This document shows positions 55,067-63,836 of a stretch of 64,000 nt of DNA, one piece after another. The position numbers were made by a program, and so were the translations under genes. Origin of the DNA: Candidatus Electrothrix rattekaaiensis (GTDB taxonomy: Bacteria; Desulfobacterota; Desulfobulbia; Desulfobulbales; Desulfobulbaceae); contig JAVQMD010000001.1 of assembly GCA_032595675.1 (NCBI GenBank), positions 1 to 64,000 of the forward strand, given 5' to 3'. The notes under the pieces were generated by a model that had not been told where the DNA came from, searched no databases, and worked only from the letters and a program-made list of their open reading frames with translations. Position 1 is the stretch's first letter. Every line of letters starts with the position of its first letter.

Positions 55067-56036
55067 GGCTCGAAATCATAAGTTGTAAAATTTCATGATC
55101 AAATAATTTTTCCAATTCGATAGTTCCTATTTTATCATAATCATATTCAAGAAAATTCTCCAAAGTCTTATCAAAATCAATAGAAACGCGATTAGATGAG
55201 TTGTTGTATCCATATAACGCCCCATGATACTTAACCTTATTGTCTTTAAGAACCAATTTTGTTTTTAAACGGATCGCAGTGACCCAATTTTTTATCGTTT
55301 TATCAATAAGGTGTTCCTTGTTAAACCTATAAATTGTACGTTTTGACGTTAAAGCATCAACAACAGCCTGATCCTCCTCCGAATCTATTTCATATGTAGT
55401 TAAGCATAATTTATCTATATACTTCAGGTCTACCAATAATCTTTCAAAGGATTGAGGGGTATATAAGGGGCCTGCCAAACACTTTTTAGATACGGAATAG
55501 GACTTTTTAATTTTTGATTTGCTACCTTGCTGTTCTAGCAATGCCTTATCCTTTTGCATAGAAACAAAAAAACGATATGACCCCCACAAATCACTGATAA
55601 AAATACGAAAAGGGTAAGAGCCTACATAATGAGAATATATCCCTTTACCGCTATTTTTTCGTATACAAAAAAAATTTAATTCTACAGGAGGCTTACCAGA
55701 TATCTCCTTAGCCTTAATTACCAATTTGCCATCATCATCCCCTAACGTATGCTGAAATTGATTCGTTTTACCAGAGATAACCAGTCCATACCAATATTTT
55801 TCTGACGAATAAACATATATTTTTTTAATTTCATTTGGTTTATTAACTTCGTCATCTGAATCACCTGAATCAGTTTTTTTTTCGGTTGAAGATTCATCTT
55901 TATCTACAAAGTAAGGCCATTGCTTCTCAGTATTATTCCGAGTAGATAACCAATCAAAATATTTTAAAAAAGAAGCATCCTCAGCATCAACTTCCTTTCC
56001 AAAATAAAATGATCCCCCTTTAATATTCAACGCCAT
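55032..56036 (-). CDS. soluble protein of unknown function, partner of the membrane protein
   Basis: 334 residues, not recognised. No signal peptide. Mostly beta-rich to residue 180 (FYFGKEVDAEDASFLKYFDW near the start), then an alpha/beta part with LLVDLKYIDKLCLTTYEID and a final FDHEILQLMISSLESEEIF. The acidic, low-complexity stretch STEKKTDSGDSDDEVNK lies near residue 50. Strongly AT-rich, unlike hisA or hdrC. Gene order soluble-then-membrane recalls two-gene abortive-infection modules such as RexA-RexB, but no sequence match is claimed. Confidence 0.6.
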   Translation of the reverse strand: MALNIKGGSFYFGKEVDAEDASFLKYFDWLSTRNNTEKQWPYFVDKDESSTEKKTDSGDSDDEVNKPNEIKKIYVYSSEKYWYGLVISGKTNQFQHTLGDDDGKLVIKAKEISGKPPVELNFFCIRKNSGKGIYSHYVGSYPFRIFISDLWGSYRFFVSMQKDKALLEQQGSKSKIKKSYSVSKKCLAGPLYTPQSFERLLVDLKYIDKLCLTTYEIDSEEDQAVVDALTSKRTIYRFNKEHLIDKTIKNWVTAIRLKTKLVLKDNKVKYHGALYGYNNSSNRVSIDFDKTLENFLEYDYDKIGTIELEKLFDHEILQLMISSLESEEIFSENK

Positions 56037-56195
56037 TCATTTCCTCTTTATAATTCTTGTTTTTTTTCATTGTAATATACAGAAAATCAGGGACAACCCC
56101 CAACTAAACAAAAACAATTTCAAATTAACATAGACACATATTGAATTGAAAAAGTCAATAAAAAGTATTCATATCGGTATCACAGAGCAAAATCA

Positions 56196-56256
56196 ACCCC
56201 CGCAGTGATGCGGGTTACAGGCCGGGGTCGCAGATTCGAATCCCAGCAGCTAAAAA
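56196..56256 (+). other. degenerate tRNA-3'-end-like sequence
   Basis: A small hairpin (CCCGCA-GTGA-TGCGGG) is followed by GGGGTCGCAGATTCGAATCC, which looks like the variable loop and T-arm of a tRNA, but the T-stem does not pair properly and no 5' half is present. It could be a remnant of a tRNA-type attachment site beside the AT-rich cassette. The rest of 56037-56432 has no gene. Confidence 0.25.
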
Positions 56257-56263
56257 CGAGAAG

Positions 56264-56297
56264 AGGGTCACCGGCATAAGCTAGCGACCCTTTTTTT
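56264..56297 (+). terminator. plus-oriented terminator-like hairpin
   Basis: AGGGTC pairs with GACCCT around 16 bases, followed by seven T. No plus-strand gene lies upstream. It resembles the hairpin near 54298 on the other side of the cassette (54391-56036), so the cassette is bracketed by two similar hairpins. Confidence 0.5.
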
Positions 56298-56432
56298 ATT
56301 CACCACCGGACGACGGCCCTTTGGGCGATCAAAATGGACAAAATGTGAGATGAGGAGACATGGTCGCTGCAGAGAAAGCATGAGAGGCGGGTGCTGGTTC
56401 CGTTTGATTCAAAGAAACCCTAAATCAAACAG

Positions 56433-57206
56433 TTACCCCGTAGCCTGATTATGAAAAGCCACCACCTCTTCGTAGGTACACCCTGTGCCACCGAAGATAT
56501 CCAGAGCACTTCCCACTGTTGCATCCAGCTTGGATTTCCCAGCCCTATGAATAAGTTGCAAATCGTTCATGTCAGTAACCCCACCTGCATAGGTGATAGG
56601 CTTGTTCACCCCGGCTGCTGCCAAGATCTCAATCAACCGTTCATCAACACCCATGCATTTTCCCTCCACGTCGACAGCATGGATCAAAAACTCATCGCAA
56701 CTCTCCTCCAGCTCCTTCAGCATTTTTCCGCTGATCATCAAATCAGTAAACTTCTGCCATCGGTCGGTGACCACGTAATAACCGTCATCTTTCCAGCGGC
56801 AGCTCAGATCAAGCACCAAGTGCTCTTTGCCGATGAGCCGACACAATCTATCCAACCGCTCCGTATCCAATTGCCCATCATGAAAAACATGGGAGGTGAC
56901 AATAACATGGGACGCCCCTCGGTTCAGCCAAAGCTGAGCATTTTCCGCAGTTATTCCCCCGCCGATTTGCAGCCCTCCGGGCCAGCCTTGCAGGGCCTCG
57001 GTTGCTGCCTCTTCATTACCTGGTCCCAGCATAATGATATGGCCTCCAAGGAGGTTATCTTGGCGGTACATTCGGGCGTAATGGGAAGACGAAAATTGAG
57101 AAGAAAAATTGGTTCGTAGGTTTGCGGAATCGCTGTCGCTCAGCGTGGAGCCGACAATCTGTTTCACCTTGCCATTATGCAGGTCAATACAAGGACGGAA
57201 GCGCAT
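56433..57206 (-). CDS. hisA: HisA, eukaryotic-type ProFAR isomerase
   Basis: 257 residues, (beta/alpha)8 isomerase of histidine synthesis (ProFAR to PRFAR). It matches the plant/fungal-type HisA rather than the common bacterial one: FRPCIDLHNGKVKQIVGSTL, LLGGHIIMLG, GGLQIGGGITAENA, GASHVIVTSHVFHDG, HLVLDLSCRW, VVTDRWQKFTD and PITYAGGVTD. The first catalytic Asp is in CIDLHNGK. The gene stands without other his genes. Such eukaryotic-type HisA genes occur in scattered bacteria, so lateral transfer is likely. Confidence 0.9.
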   Translation of the reverse strand: MRFRPCIDLHNGKVKQIVGSTLSDSDSANLRTNFSSQFSSSHYARMYRQDNLLGGHIIMLGPGNEEAATEALQGWPGGLQIGGGITAENAQLWLNRGASHVIVTSHVFHDGQLDTERLDRLCRLIGKEHLVLDLSCRWKDDGYYVVTDRWQKFTDLMISGKMLKELEESCDEFLIHAVDVEGKCMGVDERLIEILAAAGVNKPITYAGGVTDMNDLQLIHRAGKSKLDATVGSALDIFGGTGCTYEEVVAFHNQATG

Positions 57207-57237
57207 TTTTTTTAAATAACGTATGAATTAACTTGGG

Positions 57238-57276
57238 CAAAAAAAAAGCAAGATGCGAAAAAATCGCATCTTGCTT
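57238..57276 (-). terminator. terminator of the RecA-like ATPase gene
   Basis: A perfect 13-bp stem AAGCAAGATGCGA/TCGCATCTTGCTT with a five-base loop is followed on the minus strand by a run of T (forward A-run 57240-57247). It lies 22 bases after the stop at 57298. Confidence 0.92.
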
Positions 57277-57297
57277 CTGTACCGATGAGCAGATTAA

Positions 57298-57996
57298 TCA
57301 GTCATCTTTCTTAACCATCATGGTCGCCGGATCAAGGATCAGGTGATGTACGTCGCCGCTACAGGCATCGCTGTTATGACGTATAATCTCCAGCTGAACA
57401 TGCTCCTGCTCGGACTTAAGCAACACAACCGTCTCAAAAAGGTCGTCAAGCTCATGACAAGGGGCAGGTACCCCTGACGGAGATACCCGCTCATCTTCAC
57501 GATGACTGGTCGCGGAAAACCACGTCTGGAGGCGCAGGCTCTCCATCAGATTATTAATATCTTCCAAGTCCTCGTGATCCATGTTTGTGAAATCAAAACC
57601 ATCAATCACCACACAATCCGGTTTAAAGATATCCTGGAGGATCAGATCGTTCAATCGCTCTTCAAGACGGGCCCGGTTAAAGGCAGATTCCTTGAAGCTC
57701 ATGATCATCCGGTGCTGCTGCACCATATCAATCAATTCATGGGGCTTGGCCACAGAGCATTCCTGAAGAATAATCTCCAGCATATCATCATACCAGAGCT
57801 TGGTCTTTTCCAGATTTTCACCGATACTGATATGGACAACCCGTTTTCCGCGCAGAATGGAATCCAAGGCAATCTGGACCAGAAGAGCAGTCTTTCCCAG
57901 TCCTGCTCGAGCCATGATCAGGCCCATTTTTTTGTCGTTTCCGGCTAAATTCAAAACCCGTAATGGATTTTTTTTCACCAATGGTTCATATCCCAT
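57298..57996 (-). CDS. RecA-like P-loop ATPase of unknown role
   Basis: 232 residues. Walker A IMARAGLGKTALLVQIAL lies near residue 28, and a Walker B-like strand CVVIDGFDF near 128. The overall alpha/beta order is that of RecA/DnaB/KaiC-type ATPases, without a helicase or DNA-binding extension. The protein is acidic and cytoplasmic. It is known in Desulfobacterota only as a conserved hypothetical, to my knowledge. It lies 99 bases after fusA on the same strand with a strong terminator behind it, so it may be the last gene of that transcript. Confidence 0.7.
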   Translation of the reverse strand: MGYEPLVKKNPLRVLNLAGNDKKMGLIMARAGLGKTALLVQIALDSILRGKRVVHISIGENLEKTKLWYDDMLEIILQECSVAKPHELIDMVQQHRMIMSFKESAFNRARLEERLNDLILQDIFKPDCVVIDGFDFTNMDHEDLEDINNLMESLRLQTWFSATSHREDERVSPSGVPAPCHELDDLFETVVLLKSEQEHVQLEIIRHNSDACSGDVHHLILDPATMMVKKDD

Positions 57997-58095
57997 GCTA
58001 CCACCTCTTATTTTTTCGTTTCTCTTTCGTATCGCTCAGCGCAGTCCACAATCAGCCGCAGGCTGCGCCGTACTTTTCCCAAATGCCGTTGGGCA

Positions 58096-60180
58096 TTATC
58101 CGTTTTTCCTAGAGTTTTCGTATTCCTTAATCAGCTCTTCGGAAACACTCTTGGGAACCTGCTTATACGTTGAGAACTCCATCGTGAATTCAGCCTTTCC
58201 CTGGGTCAGAGAACGCAGTGTTGTTGAATAGCCGAACATCTCAGATAAAGGCATATCCGCCTCTACAACGGTATAGCTCCCCTCTTCAGAGGTACCGACA
58301 ATCATACCGCGTCGCTGATTCAGGCTGCCCATGATTGATCCCTGAAACTCGGAAGGCCCTTCTACAGACACCTTCATGATCGGCTCCATGATAACCGGAC
58401 CAGCTTTTTTATAGCCCTCTTTAAAGGCCCCTTTGGCAGCCTGTTGAAAAGCCATATCCGAGGAGTCGACCGCATGGTAACTCCCGTCGTTGATCAGGCA
58501 ACGAACCCCAGTAATGGGTGCACCGATCAGCATACCCTTTTCCATGGAAGCCTGGAAGCCCTTGTCACAGGACGGGATATACTCACGCGGGATAACACCA
58601 CCCACAATCTGATCGACAAATTCGTACTCTTCCTCTTCCAACGGCTCCATATGACCACCTACTCGACCGAACTGACCTGAACCACCGGTCTGTTTCTTAT
58701 GGGTGTAATTGAAGTCAGCATGCTGCGTAATGGCCTCACGATAGGCAACCCGGGGAGCACCGACCTCAACCTCGGCCTTGTACTCGCGCTTCATTCGTTC
58801 AATATAGACCTCAAGATGGAGCTCACCCATACCGGAGATAATGGTCTCATTGGTCTCATGATCAACAAAAGTCTTGAAGGTCGGGTCTTCCTTACTAAAG
58901 CGGTTCAGGGCCTTGGACATATTGTCTTGGGCTTTATTGTCAACCGGGGTGATGGCCAAGGAAATAACCGGGGCAGGAACATGCATGGAACTCATAGACC
59001 AGTTGACCTTGCTGTCGCAGAAGGTATCGCCGGAGGCGCAGTCTACACCGAAGAGACCCACAATATCGCCGGAACCGGCCTCTTCGATTTCCTCCATCTC
59101 ATTGGAGTGCATCCGAACCAAACGTCCGACTTTGACCTTCTTACCGGTTCTGGTATTGAAGATGGTCTCGCCTTTTTTCAGTGTACCCTGATAGGTACGA
59201 ACATAGGTCAGCTGACCGTATCGACCGTCCTCAAGTTTAAAAGCCAGAGCAACCAACGGATCATCAGGATTATTAGAAACCGTCATTTCCGCTTCATCAT
59301 TATCCAGATCAAGAGCGGTATTTACGACATCAGTCGGACAGGGCAGGTACATCTCGACAGCATCTAACAGGGGCTGAACACCCTTATTTTTATACGCCGA
59401 ACCGATCATGACCGGTGCCAGCTCCAGATCCAGAGTCCCTTTCCGAATAGCGGCCTGAATCAGCTCTACAGGAATTTCTTCCTCTTCCAGCATGGCCTCC
59501 ATCAACTCTTCCGAGAACATGGAAACTGCATCCAGCAGTTCCTCTCTCTTCTCTTCGGCGTCATCTTTCAGGTTATCAGGGATCTCTTCATAACGAATTT
59601 CATTGCCCTGATCTCCGTCAAAATAGATAGCCTTCATGGTGACCAGATCAACCATACCTTCAAGATCTGATTCCAAACCAATAGGCAGCTGAATCATTAC
59701 GGCATTGAGGTTCAGCTTTTCCCGCAGCTGCTTGACAACTCGTTCTGGATTAGCACCTGTTCGATCGCATTTATTAATAAAGGCGATACGCGGAACATTA
59801 TACCGAGTCATCTGACGATCAACTGTGATGGACTGCGACTGAACACCGCCCACGGAGCAGAGGATCAGAACAGCACCATCAAGTACCCGCAGAGCACGTT
59901 CAACTTCAACGGTAAAATCCACATGGCCCGGTGTGTCAATAATATTGACATCAATATCTTTCCATGAACAGTAGGTGGCTGCCGACTGAATGGTGATACC
60001 GCGCTCTTTTTCCAGCTCCATGGAATCCATTGTCGCGCCGACGCCGTCCTTGCCACGTACCTCATGAATAGCGTGGATGCGCTGCGTGTAGTAAAGGATT
60101 CGCTCGGTAAGTGTTGTCTTGCCGGAATCAATATGGGCACTGATGCCTATATTCCGTACCTTATCCAGATCTTTGTTCAT
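58096..60180 (-). CDS. fusA: elongation factor G, spdEFG1 type
   Basis: 694 residues, the GTPase that drives ribosomal translocation. G1 is AHIDSGKTT (Ser replaces the usual Ala of AHVDAGKTT), G2 region [12 protein letters not shown]3 DTPGHVDFT and G4 [10 protein letters not shown]. The [20 protein letters not shown] sequence marks the spirochaete/planctomycete/delta-type EF-G1, related to mitochondrial EF-G1. In organisms with this type translocation and recycling are divided between two EF-Gs, so a second gene elsewhere is expected. It is not in a str operon. Confidence 0.95.
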   Translation of the reverse strand: MNKDLDKVRNIGISAHIDSGKTTLTERILYYTQRIHAIHEVRGKDGVGATMDSMELEKERGITIQSAATYCSWKDIDVNIIDTPGHVDFTVEVERALRVLDGAVLILCSVGGVQSQSITVDRQMTRYNVPRIAFINKCDRTGANPERVVKQLREKLNLNAVMIQLPIGLESDLEGMVDLVTMKAIYFDGDQGNEIRYEEIPDNLKDDAEEKREELLDAVSMFSEELMEAMLEEEEIPVELIQAAIRKGTLDLELAPVMIGSAYKNKGVQPLLDAVEMYLPCPTDVVNTALDLDNDEAEMTVSNNPDDPLVALAFKLEDGRYGQLTYVRTYQGTLKKGETIFNTRTGKKVKVGRLVRMHSNEMEEIEEAGSGDIVGLFGVDCASGDTFCDSKVNWSMSSMHVPAPVISLAITPVDNKAQDNMSKALNRFSKEDPTFKTFVDHETNETIISGMGELHLEVYIERMKREYKAEVEVGAPRVAYREAITQHADFNYTHKKQTGGSGQFGRVGGHMEPLEEEEYEFVDQIVGGVIPREYIPSCDKGFQASMEKGMLIGAPITGVRCLINDGSYHAVDSSDMAFQQAAKGAFKEGYKKAGPVIMEPIMKVSVEGPSEFQGSIMGSLNQRRGMIVGTSEEGSYTVVEADMPLSEMFGYSTTLRSLTQGKAEFTMEFSTYKQVPKSVSEELIKEYENSRKNG

Positions 60181-60846
60181 CTCTTATTCCTCTGTTACAG
60201 CTGCCTGGCCGCTGGTTCTATCCGGCTTCCTCTGATCTCCCTCGGAATTCGGATAAAACAATTCGCTGTTTGCCGAGCAAACAACCATTTAAAAATAAAA
60301 AAGGAGTCACAGCGAATTCTGTAACCCCTCAACACATATCCTGTATTCGGGATGATACTGAAGTGGTATCAAGTAAGTGGCTTAAAAAGCGACACTTTAA
60401 AGACAGGGAGTCATTCATTATACTCTAAAAGGGATTTTATATACCCTATATAACGAAGATGCGCAAGGTAAAACTGCGGAAGAAATACAGGGAGAAGGAA
60501 ATTAAACGGGTAGCCATTTAGGCTAAATGGCACAACCCAAATTGCACAACAAGACACCCTGCCGATTCAGCAGGGAAGATACATTTACACTTCTGTATCC
60601 GTTTGTCCAGTATCCGTTTGGCACCTCTCCAGCCCTGTGATACCGGCAAGCGTGCTTTTTGCCTGACAGCGGTAATTTTTTATTTACTTGTTGAAATCAA
60701 TGTGTTCTTTTGGAGATATGGGCATTTAAAAAAGCAAGCCGGGTGCAAATAAAATCAAACTGTCTGATTTCGTTTTGCTCAATCAGACCTATGTAACTAT
60801 ATGAAGTAACTTTAAACTTTAATGAAACATTACTGACGGTAAAAAT
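60181..60846. other. non-coding gap upstream of fusA and the next accessory gene
   Basis: 666 bases without a supported gene. The part next to fusA should hold its promoter. A perfect hairpin GCCATTTA-GGC-TAAATGGC lies at 60513-60531. Two short direct repeats GTATCCGTTTG are at about 60596 and 60612. The AT-rich right end leads into the hypothetical gene at 60847. Confidence 0.5.
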
Positions 60847-61983
60847 ATGGCACAAAAACGAGTGATACTTTATGGAAATGACCTCTTTCAAGAAGTAGTC
60901 TGTCCAAACGGCAAAAAACTAGAAATTACATATTGGAACTTATGGATAACAATAACTTTGTTCGAGATATTTAATGGGGATTGGGATGAACTTTCAAATA
61001 AAATAGTGAACAGTATATGGGGAAGAGAAAACAGAGAAGGTATGCTTCATCATATACAACAACTTCGCAGAACCTATGCTGAGAACAATTTCAATGCCCT
61101 GGAATATTATAATGATTTGGAAAATGCCTTGATTAAGAAGGCGAAGCCGAAAGCTAAAAAGAAAATAATTGAGATGGGGTATGTGGAAAAAGAGAAAAGT
61201 GTTTGGATGATAAAAACACCCAAAAAAGAAAAAGAATATTCCGCTATGAGGGGCCATTGGGATACATTTCAAGTAGATCCTGATAGGTTCGCTGTAGAGA
61301 TTGAACGCTCATTTTCAAAGAAGTTTTGTAGTAAGAGTCAATCATTTAAATTGTCTGATAAATTGCAAAATAAAATTAAAAAATTGGAGAAGAAAAAGTC
61401 AATACCAAAACTGTTATCATTATACAGAGCATGCTTAACGGTTATATTAGAACGTATTGAATCAGTAGATGATTCCTTTGGCGTTATTGGAGAATTATAT
61501 CAAGATGTTTTTATAAAATATATCTATCTTGATAGATCAGAAATGTCAATGTCGGTAAACGACTTCTATAATGATATATTAGAGTTAATGATATGGGAAG
61601 ATTACGCCTTCATAGATGACTTATATGGAGATTTTTTCTCTACAGTAGATGAGGGTGAAATTTCAATTGTAGAAAAAATATTAAAACATCAGTGGGATGA
61701 TTTAACTTCGTTCGATACGATGAGCTATCAGGCTGACAACGCTCTGACCTTACTTGGTGAACTTTACAAAGCCCAGTTGATCTATGAAAAATTTCCTGAA
61801 ATTGCAGCATTAATGGGTACTCGTGAATGGAGAAGAATTACATCTATGGCAGAATTAGCCGCAGAAAACGAAAAATATGATGTGGCTGCATCTATATATG
61901 AAGCGTGTTTGAGTCCTGGAAGGCATGAGGGGTATTTGAAGAAAGAATACGAAAAGCTTAAACGAACTATTCAAAAGGGATAA
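60847..61983 (+). CDS. protein of unknown function, AT-rich
   Basis: 378 residues, not recognised. No signal peptide or membrane helix. Mainly helical: a lysine-rich segment KKAKPKAKKK lies near 97-106, and a C-terminal region (about 300-375) has helix pairs such as AAENEKYDVAASIYEACLSP that look TPR-like. A weak ribosome site precedes the ATG. It stands alone, clearly more AT-rich than fusA. Its place beside repeat array C and an unknown downstream gene suggests accessory DNA. Confidence 0.6.
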   Translation: MAQKRVILYGNDLFQEVVCPNGKKLEITYWNLWITITLFEIFNGDWDELSNKIVNSIWGRENREGMLHHIQQLRRTYAENNFNALEYYNDLENALIKKAKPKAKKKIIEMGYVEKEKSVWMIKTPKKEKEYSAMRGHWDTFQVDPDRFAVEIERSFSKKFCSKSQSFKLSDKLQNKIKKLEKKKSIPKLLSLYRACLTVILERIESVDDSFGVIGELYQDVFIKYIYLDRSEMSMSVNDFYNDILELMIWEDYAFIDDLYGDFFSTVDEGEISIVEKILKHQWDDLTSFDTMSYQADNALTLLGELYKAQLIYEKFPEIAALMGTREWRRITSMAELAAENEKYDVAASIYEACLSPGRHEGYLKKEYEKLKRTIQKG

Positions 61984-62306
61984 AAAGTTTTGTAGTAATA
62001 GGGGGTTGACTATTATTATATGTATGAACCAAGCGGCAGGAAGATTTGTTTCTCGTTACTGTTTGTTCATAAACTGTATCTTGTTTTTTTGCGAAGGATT
62101 TCTGCATGAATTTTGGCGGAGATTTTTTGTTGGGGGATAAGGTGGATCGCTGTGATTCATTTCTTGAATTTTCTAAAGACATGCGATAGGTAAAGAGTTT
62201 TTACTCTCGCTTCAGGGAGTTTGTCCTCTTGTTTGGAGTTTTGTTGCAGAGATATTTGATAGGGTTTGTTTACAACTCTTCAGAAAAGCGATGCTTTTTG
62301 TTCACT
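61984..62306. other. gap before array C
   Basis: No supported gene. AT-rich, without a clear hairpin plus T-run after the 60847 gene. A possible TTG start at 62229 opens the frame that runs through array C. Confidence 0.4.
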
Positions 62307-62843
62307 GACAAAAGGTTGTTAGTAACCAACGAAGGAGTTTTGTTAAACAGCGAAGGAACGTTTGCTATCAACAGAAGGTTGTTGGTAACAAACAAGGAGT
62401 TGTTTGTTGCTAACAAAAGGTTGTTTATTATCAAGAGAAGGTTGTTTATTATCAAGAGAAGGTTGTTTGTTATAAACAAAAGGTTCTTGTTAATCAACGA
62501 AGGAACGTTTGTTATCAACAGAAGGTGTTTGATAATCAACGAAGGAGTGTTTGCTCCTGACAGAAGGTTGTTTGTTATAAACAAAAGGTTTTTGGTAATC
62601 AACGAAGGAGCGTTTGTTAACAAGAGAAGGTTCTTGATAGCTAACAAAGAGTTGTTTGCTCTTAACAGAAAGTTGTTGTTAATCAACGAAGGAACGTTTG
62701 TTATCAACAGAAGGTTGTTGGCAATCAACAAGGGGTTGTTTGTTCATGGCAGAAGGTTGGTAGCTATCAAAAGAAGACTATTTACTCCTGTCAAAGAGCT
62801 TTTAGTTATCAGCAACCGGGTGTTGCTGAGTGGAAGGTTCTGA
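62229..62843 (+). CDS. possible heptad-repeat protein spanning array C
   Basis: A 204-codon frame from a TTG start, mostly made of 25 heptads such as RRLFVINKRFLLINEGTFVI. The product would be very basic and hydrophobic, unlike known repeat families. No ribosome site is visible, and the opposite strand is also open for over 150 codons because the 21-base units contain no stops, so translation is doubtful. Listed because the frame is unbroken over all units, which might reflect selection or merely unit structure. Confidence 0.25.
   Translation: MFGVLLQRYLIGFVYNSSEKRCFLFTDKRLLVTNEGVLLNSEGTFAINRRLLVTNKELFVANKRLFIIKRRLFIIKRRLFVINKRFLLINEGTFVINRRCLIINEGVFAPDRRLFVINKRFLVINEGAFVNKRRFLIANKELFALNRKLLLINEGTFVINRRLLAINKGLFVHGRRLVAIKRRLFTPVKELLVISNRVLLSGRF
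62307..62831 (+). repeat. 21-base tandem array C (25 units)
   Basis: Exactly 525 bases, 25 units of 21. A common unit is AAGGTTGTTTATTATCAAGAG (two adjacent perfect copies at about 62427-62468); alternate units carry AACGAAGGAACGTTTGTTATC. The plus strand is nearly free of C. The period equals that of arrays A and B although the sequence is unrelated. Confidence 0.93.
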
Positions 62844-62912
62844 TACGGGAGAAACGATGCTCTTAAAATTTTGGTTACTCGTCCCGGGTTCCATGTTAGC
62901 TGCTGTATAGCG

Positions 62913-63042
62913 TGATAAGAGGAAAAATGGAGGCGAAAAGTGATAAGTGGAAAAGTTTTCCTGTTTTTCACCTCAATATCGTAATAAGTGGAAATTCGTG
63001 GAATCTATTACTGTCAATAGCATGGAAAGTTTCCACTTATTA
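62913..63042. repeat. cluster of four TRATAAGTGGAAA motifs
   Basis: Direct copies at 62913-62926 (TGATAAGAGGAAAA), 62941-62954 (TGATAAGTGGAAAA) and 62982-62995 (TAATAAGTGGAAAT), and one inverted copy at 63029-63042 (GTTTCCACTTATTA). The last two form a perfect 13-base inverted repeat with a 35-base loop. It lies directly upstream of the 63068 gene, so it may be its operator or an iteron-like binding site. Confidence 0.7.
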
Positions 63043-63067
63043 ATACTGTTCTGCATAAAATAACAAT

Positions 63068-63676
63068 ATGAATAGACCTTTAATCATAGATGACAGATTA
63101 CATGCTCCGTATTTCACTTTTATAAAAGAAGAGGGAAAGTTAAGTGTTACGAAATTACTTCAAACATTAGAGATAGAAGGGTATAAATCTACTGAATATG
63201 TAGAAGATTTTAACCATTATTTCTTTATTGTTAGAGATGGCAAATGGACTCATATCATAGATGATTGGTATTACACACTGTGGCACTCAAAACCTTTCTT
63301 AAGTAATATTAGAAAACTCGCTTCCAACTATGAAATTTTCTCATTTATGATTGGAGACTCTGACAACTCGTTCGAAATCGAATATCATCGGGGTGGGCAA
63401 ATGATGAGGCATTTCATCTTCGACCAATCACCATTTGGAAATGGCGAAGTTAAGGAAGACTTAGGAAAGAAGTTTGAGATAGAATCGAAAATAAAAATCG
63501 GAGATGATCCACTAAACCATCTCTGGAGTATTGCTGATTCACTTGGAATCAATTCCAACCATAAACAAGATGAAATCGACATATTTACAAAACCTTATAA
63601 AAGACATGATGCCTCCAATAAAAGACAAGGAGCCTCTAAATCTTGTTGGTGGCATCGATTTATCATGAAAGAATAA
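63068..63676 (+). CDS. protein of unknown function, AT-rich
   Basis: 202 residues, not recognised. Cytoplasmic, beta-rich N-terminal half (YFTFIKEEGKLSV, YFFIVRDGKWTHIIDDWYYT) and a charged C-terminus. Size, acidity and style recall immunity proteins of polymorphic toxins, but no toxin gene is next to it, so this is only a possibility. The codons after about residue 180 (KRHDASNKRQGASKSCWW) look like read-through into other sequence, so the original stop may be lost. A motif cluster lies upstream. Confidence 0.55.
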   Translation: MNRPLIIDDRLHAPYFTFIKEEGKLSVTKLLQTLEIEGYKSTEYVEDFNHYFFIVRDGKWTHIIDDWYYTLWHSKPFLSNIRKLASNYEIFSFMIGDSDNSFEIEYHRGGQMMRHFIFDQSPFGNGEVKEDLGKKFEIESKIKIGDDPLNHLWSIADSLGINSNHKQDEIDIFTKPYKRHDASNKRQGASKSCWWHRFIMKE

Positions 63677-63836
63677 AGGAATGCAGAACCATCGCATCAA
63701 CACGGACGTGGTTTCCGCTGTCGCTCCAACCACGCCGGTTATGCGAACGTTCTGTGCCATAAATCGTAAATAAGGGACAGACCCTCATTTTTGTGTTAGG
63801 TGTAGCCTCATACAAAAATCCCAGATTAAAACAGCA

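Noticed and set aside
54391-56036. Firm call of a Kiwa or RexAB defence system
   Set aside because: Only size and order are similar; no motif of KwaA, KwaB, RexA or RexB could be recognised.
56196-56256. Complete tRNA gene
   Set aside because: Only a T-arm-like part is present, with mismatched stem and no 5' half or acceptor pairing.
62270-62731. Minus-strand frame of 153 codons through array C as a leucine-rich protein
   Set aside because: Open only because the 21-base unit lacks stops; no ribosome site. The plus frame is equally open.
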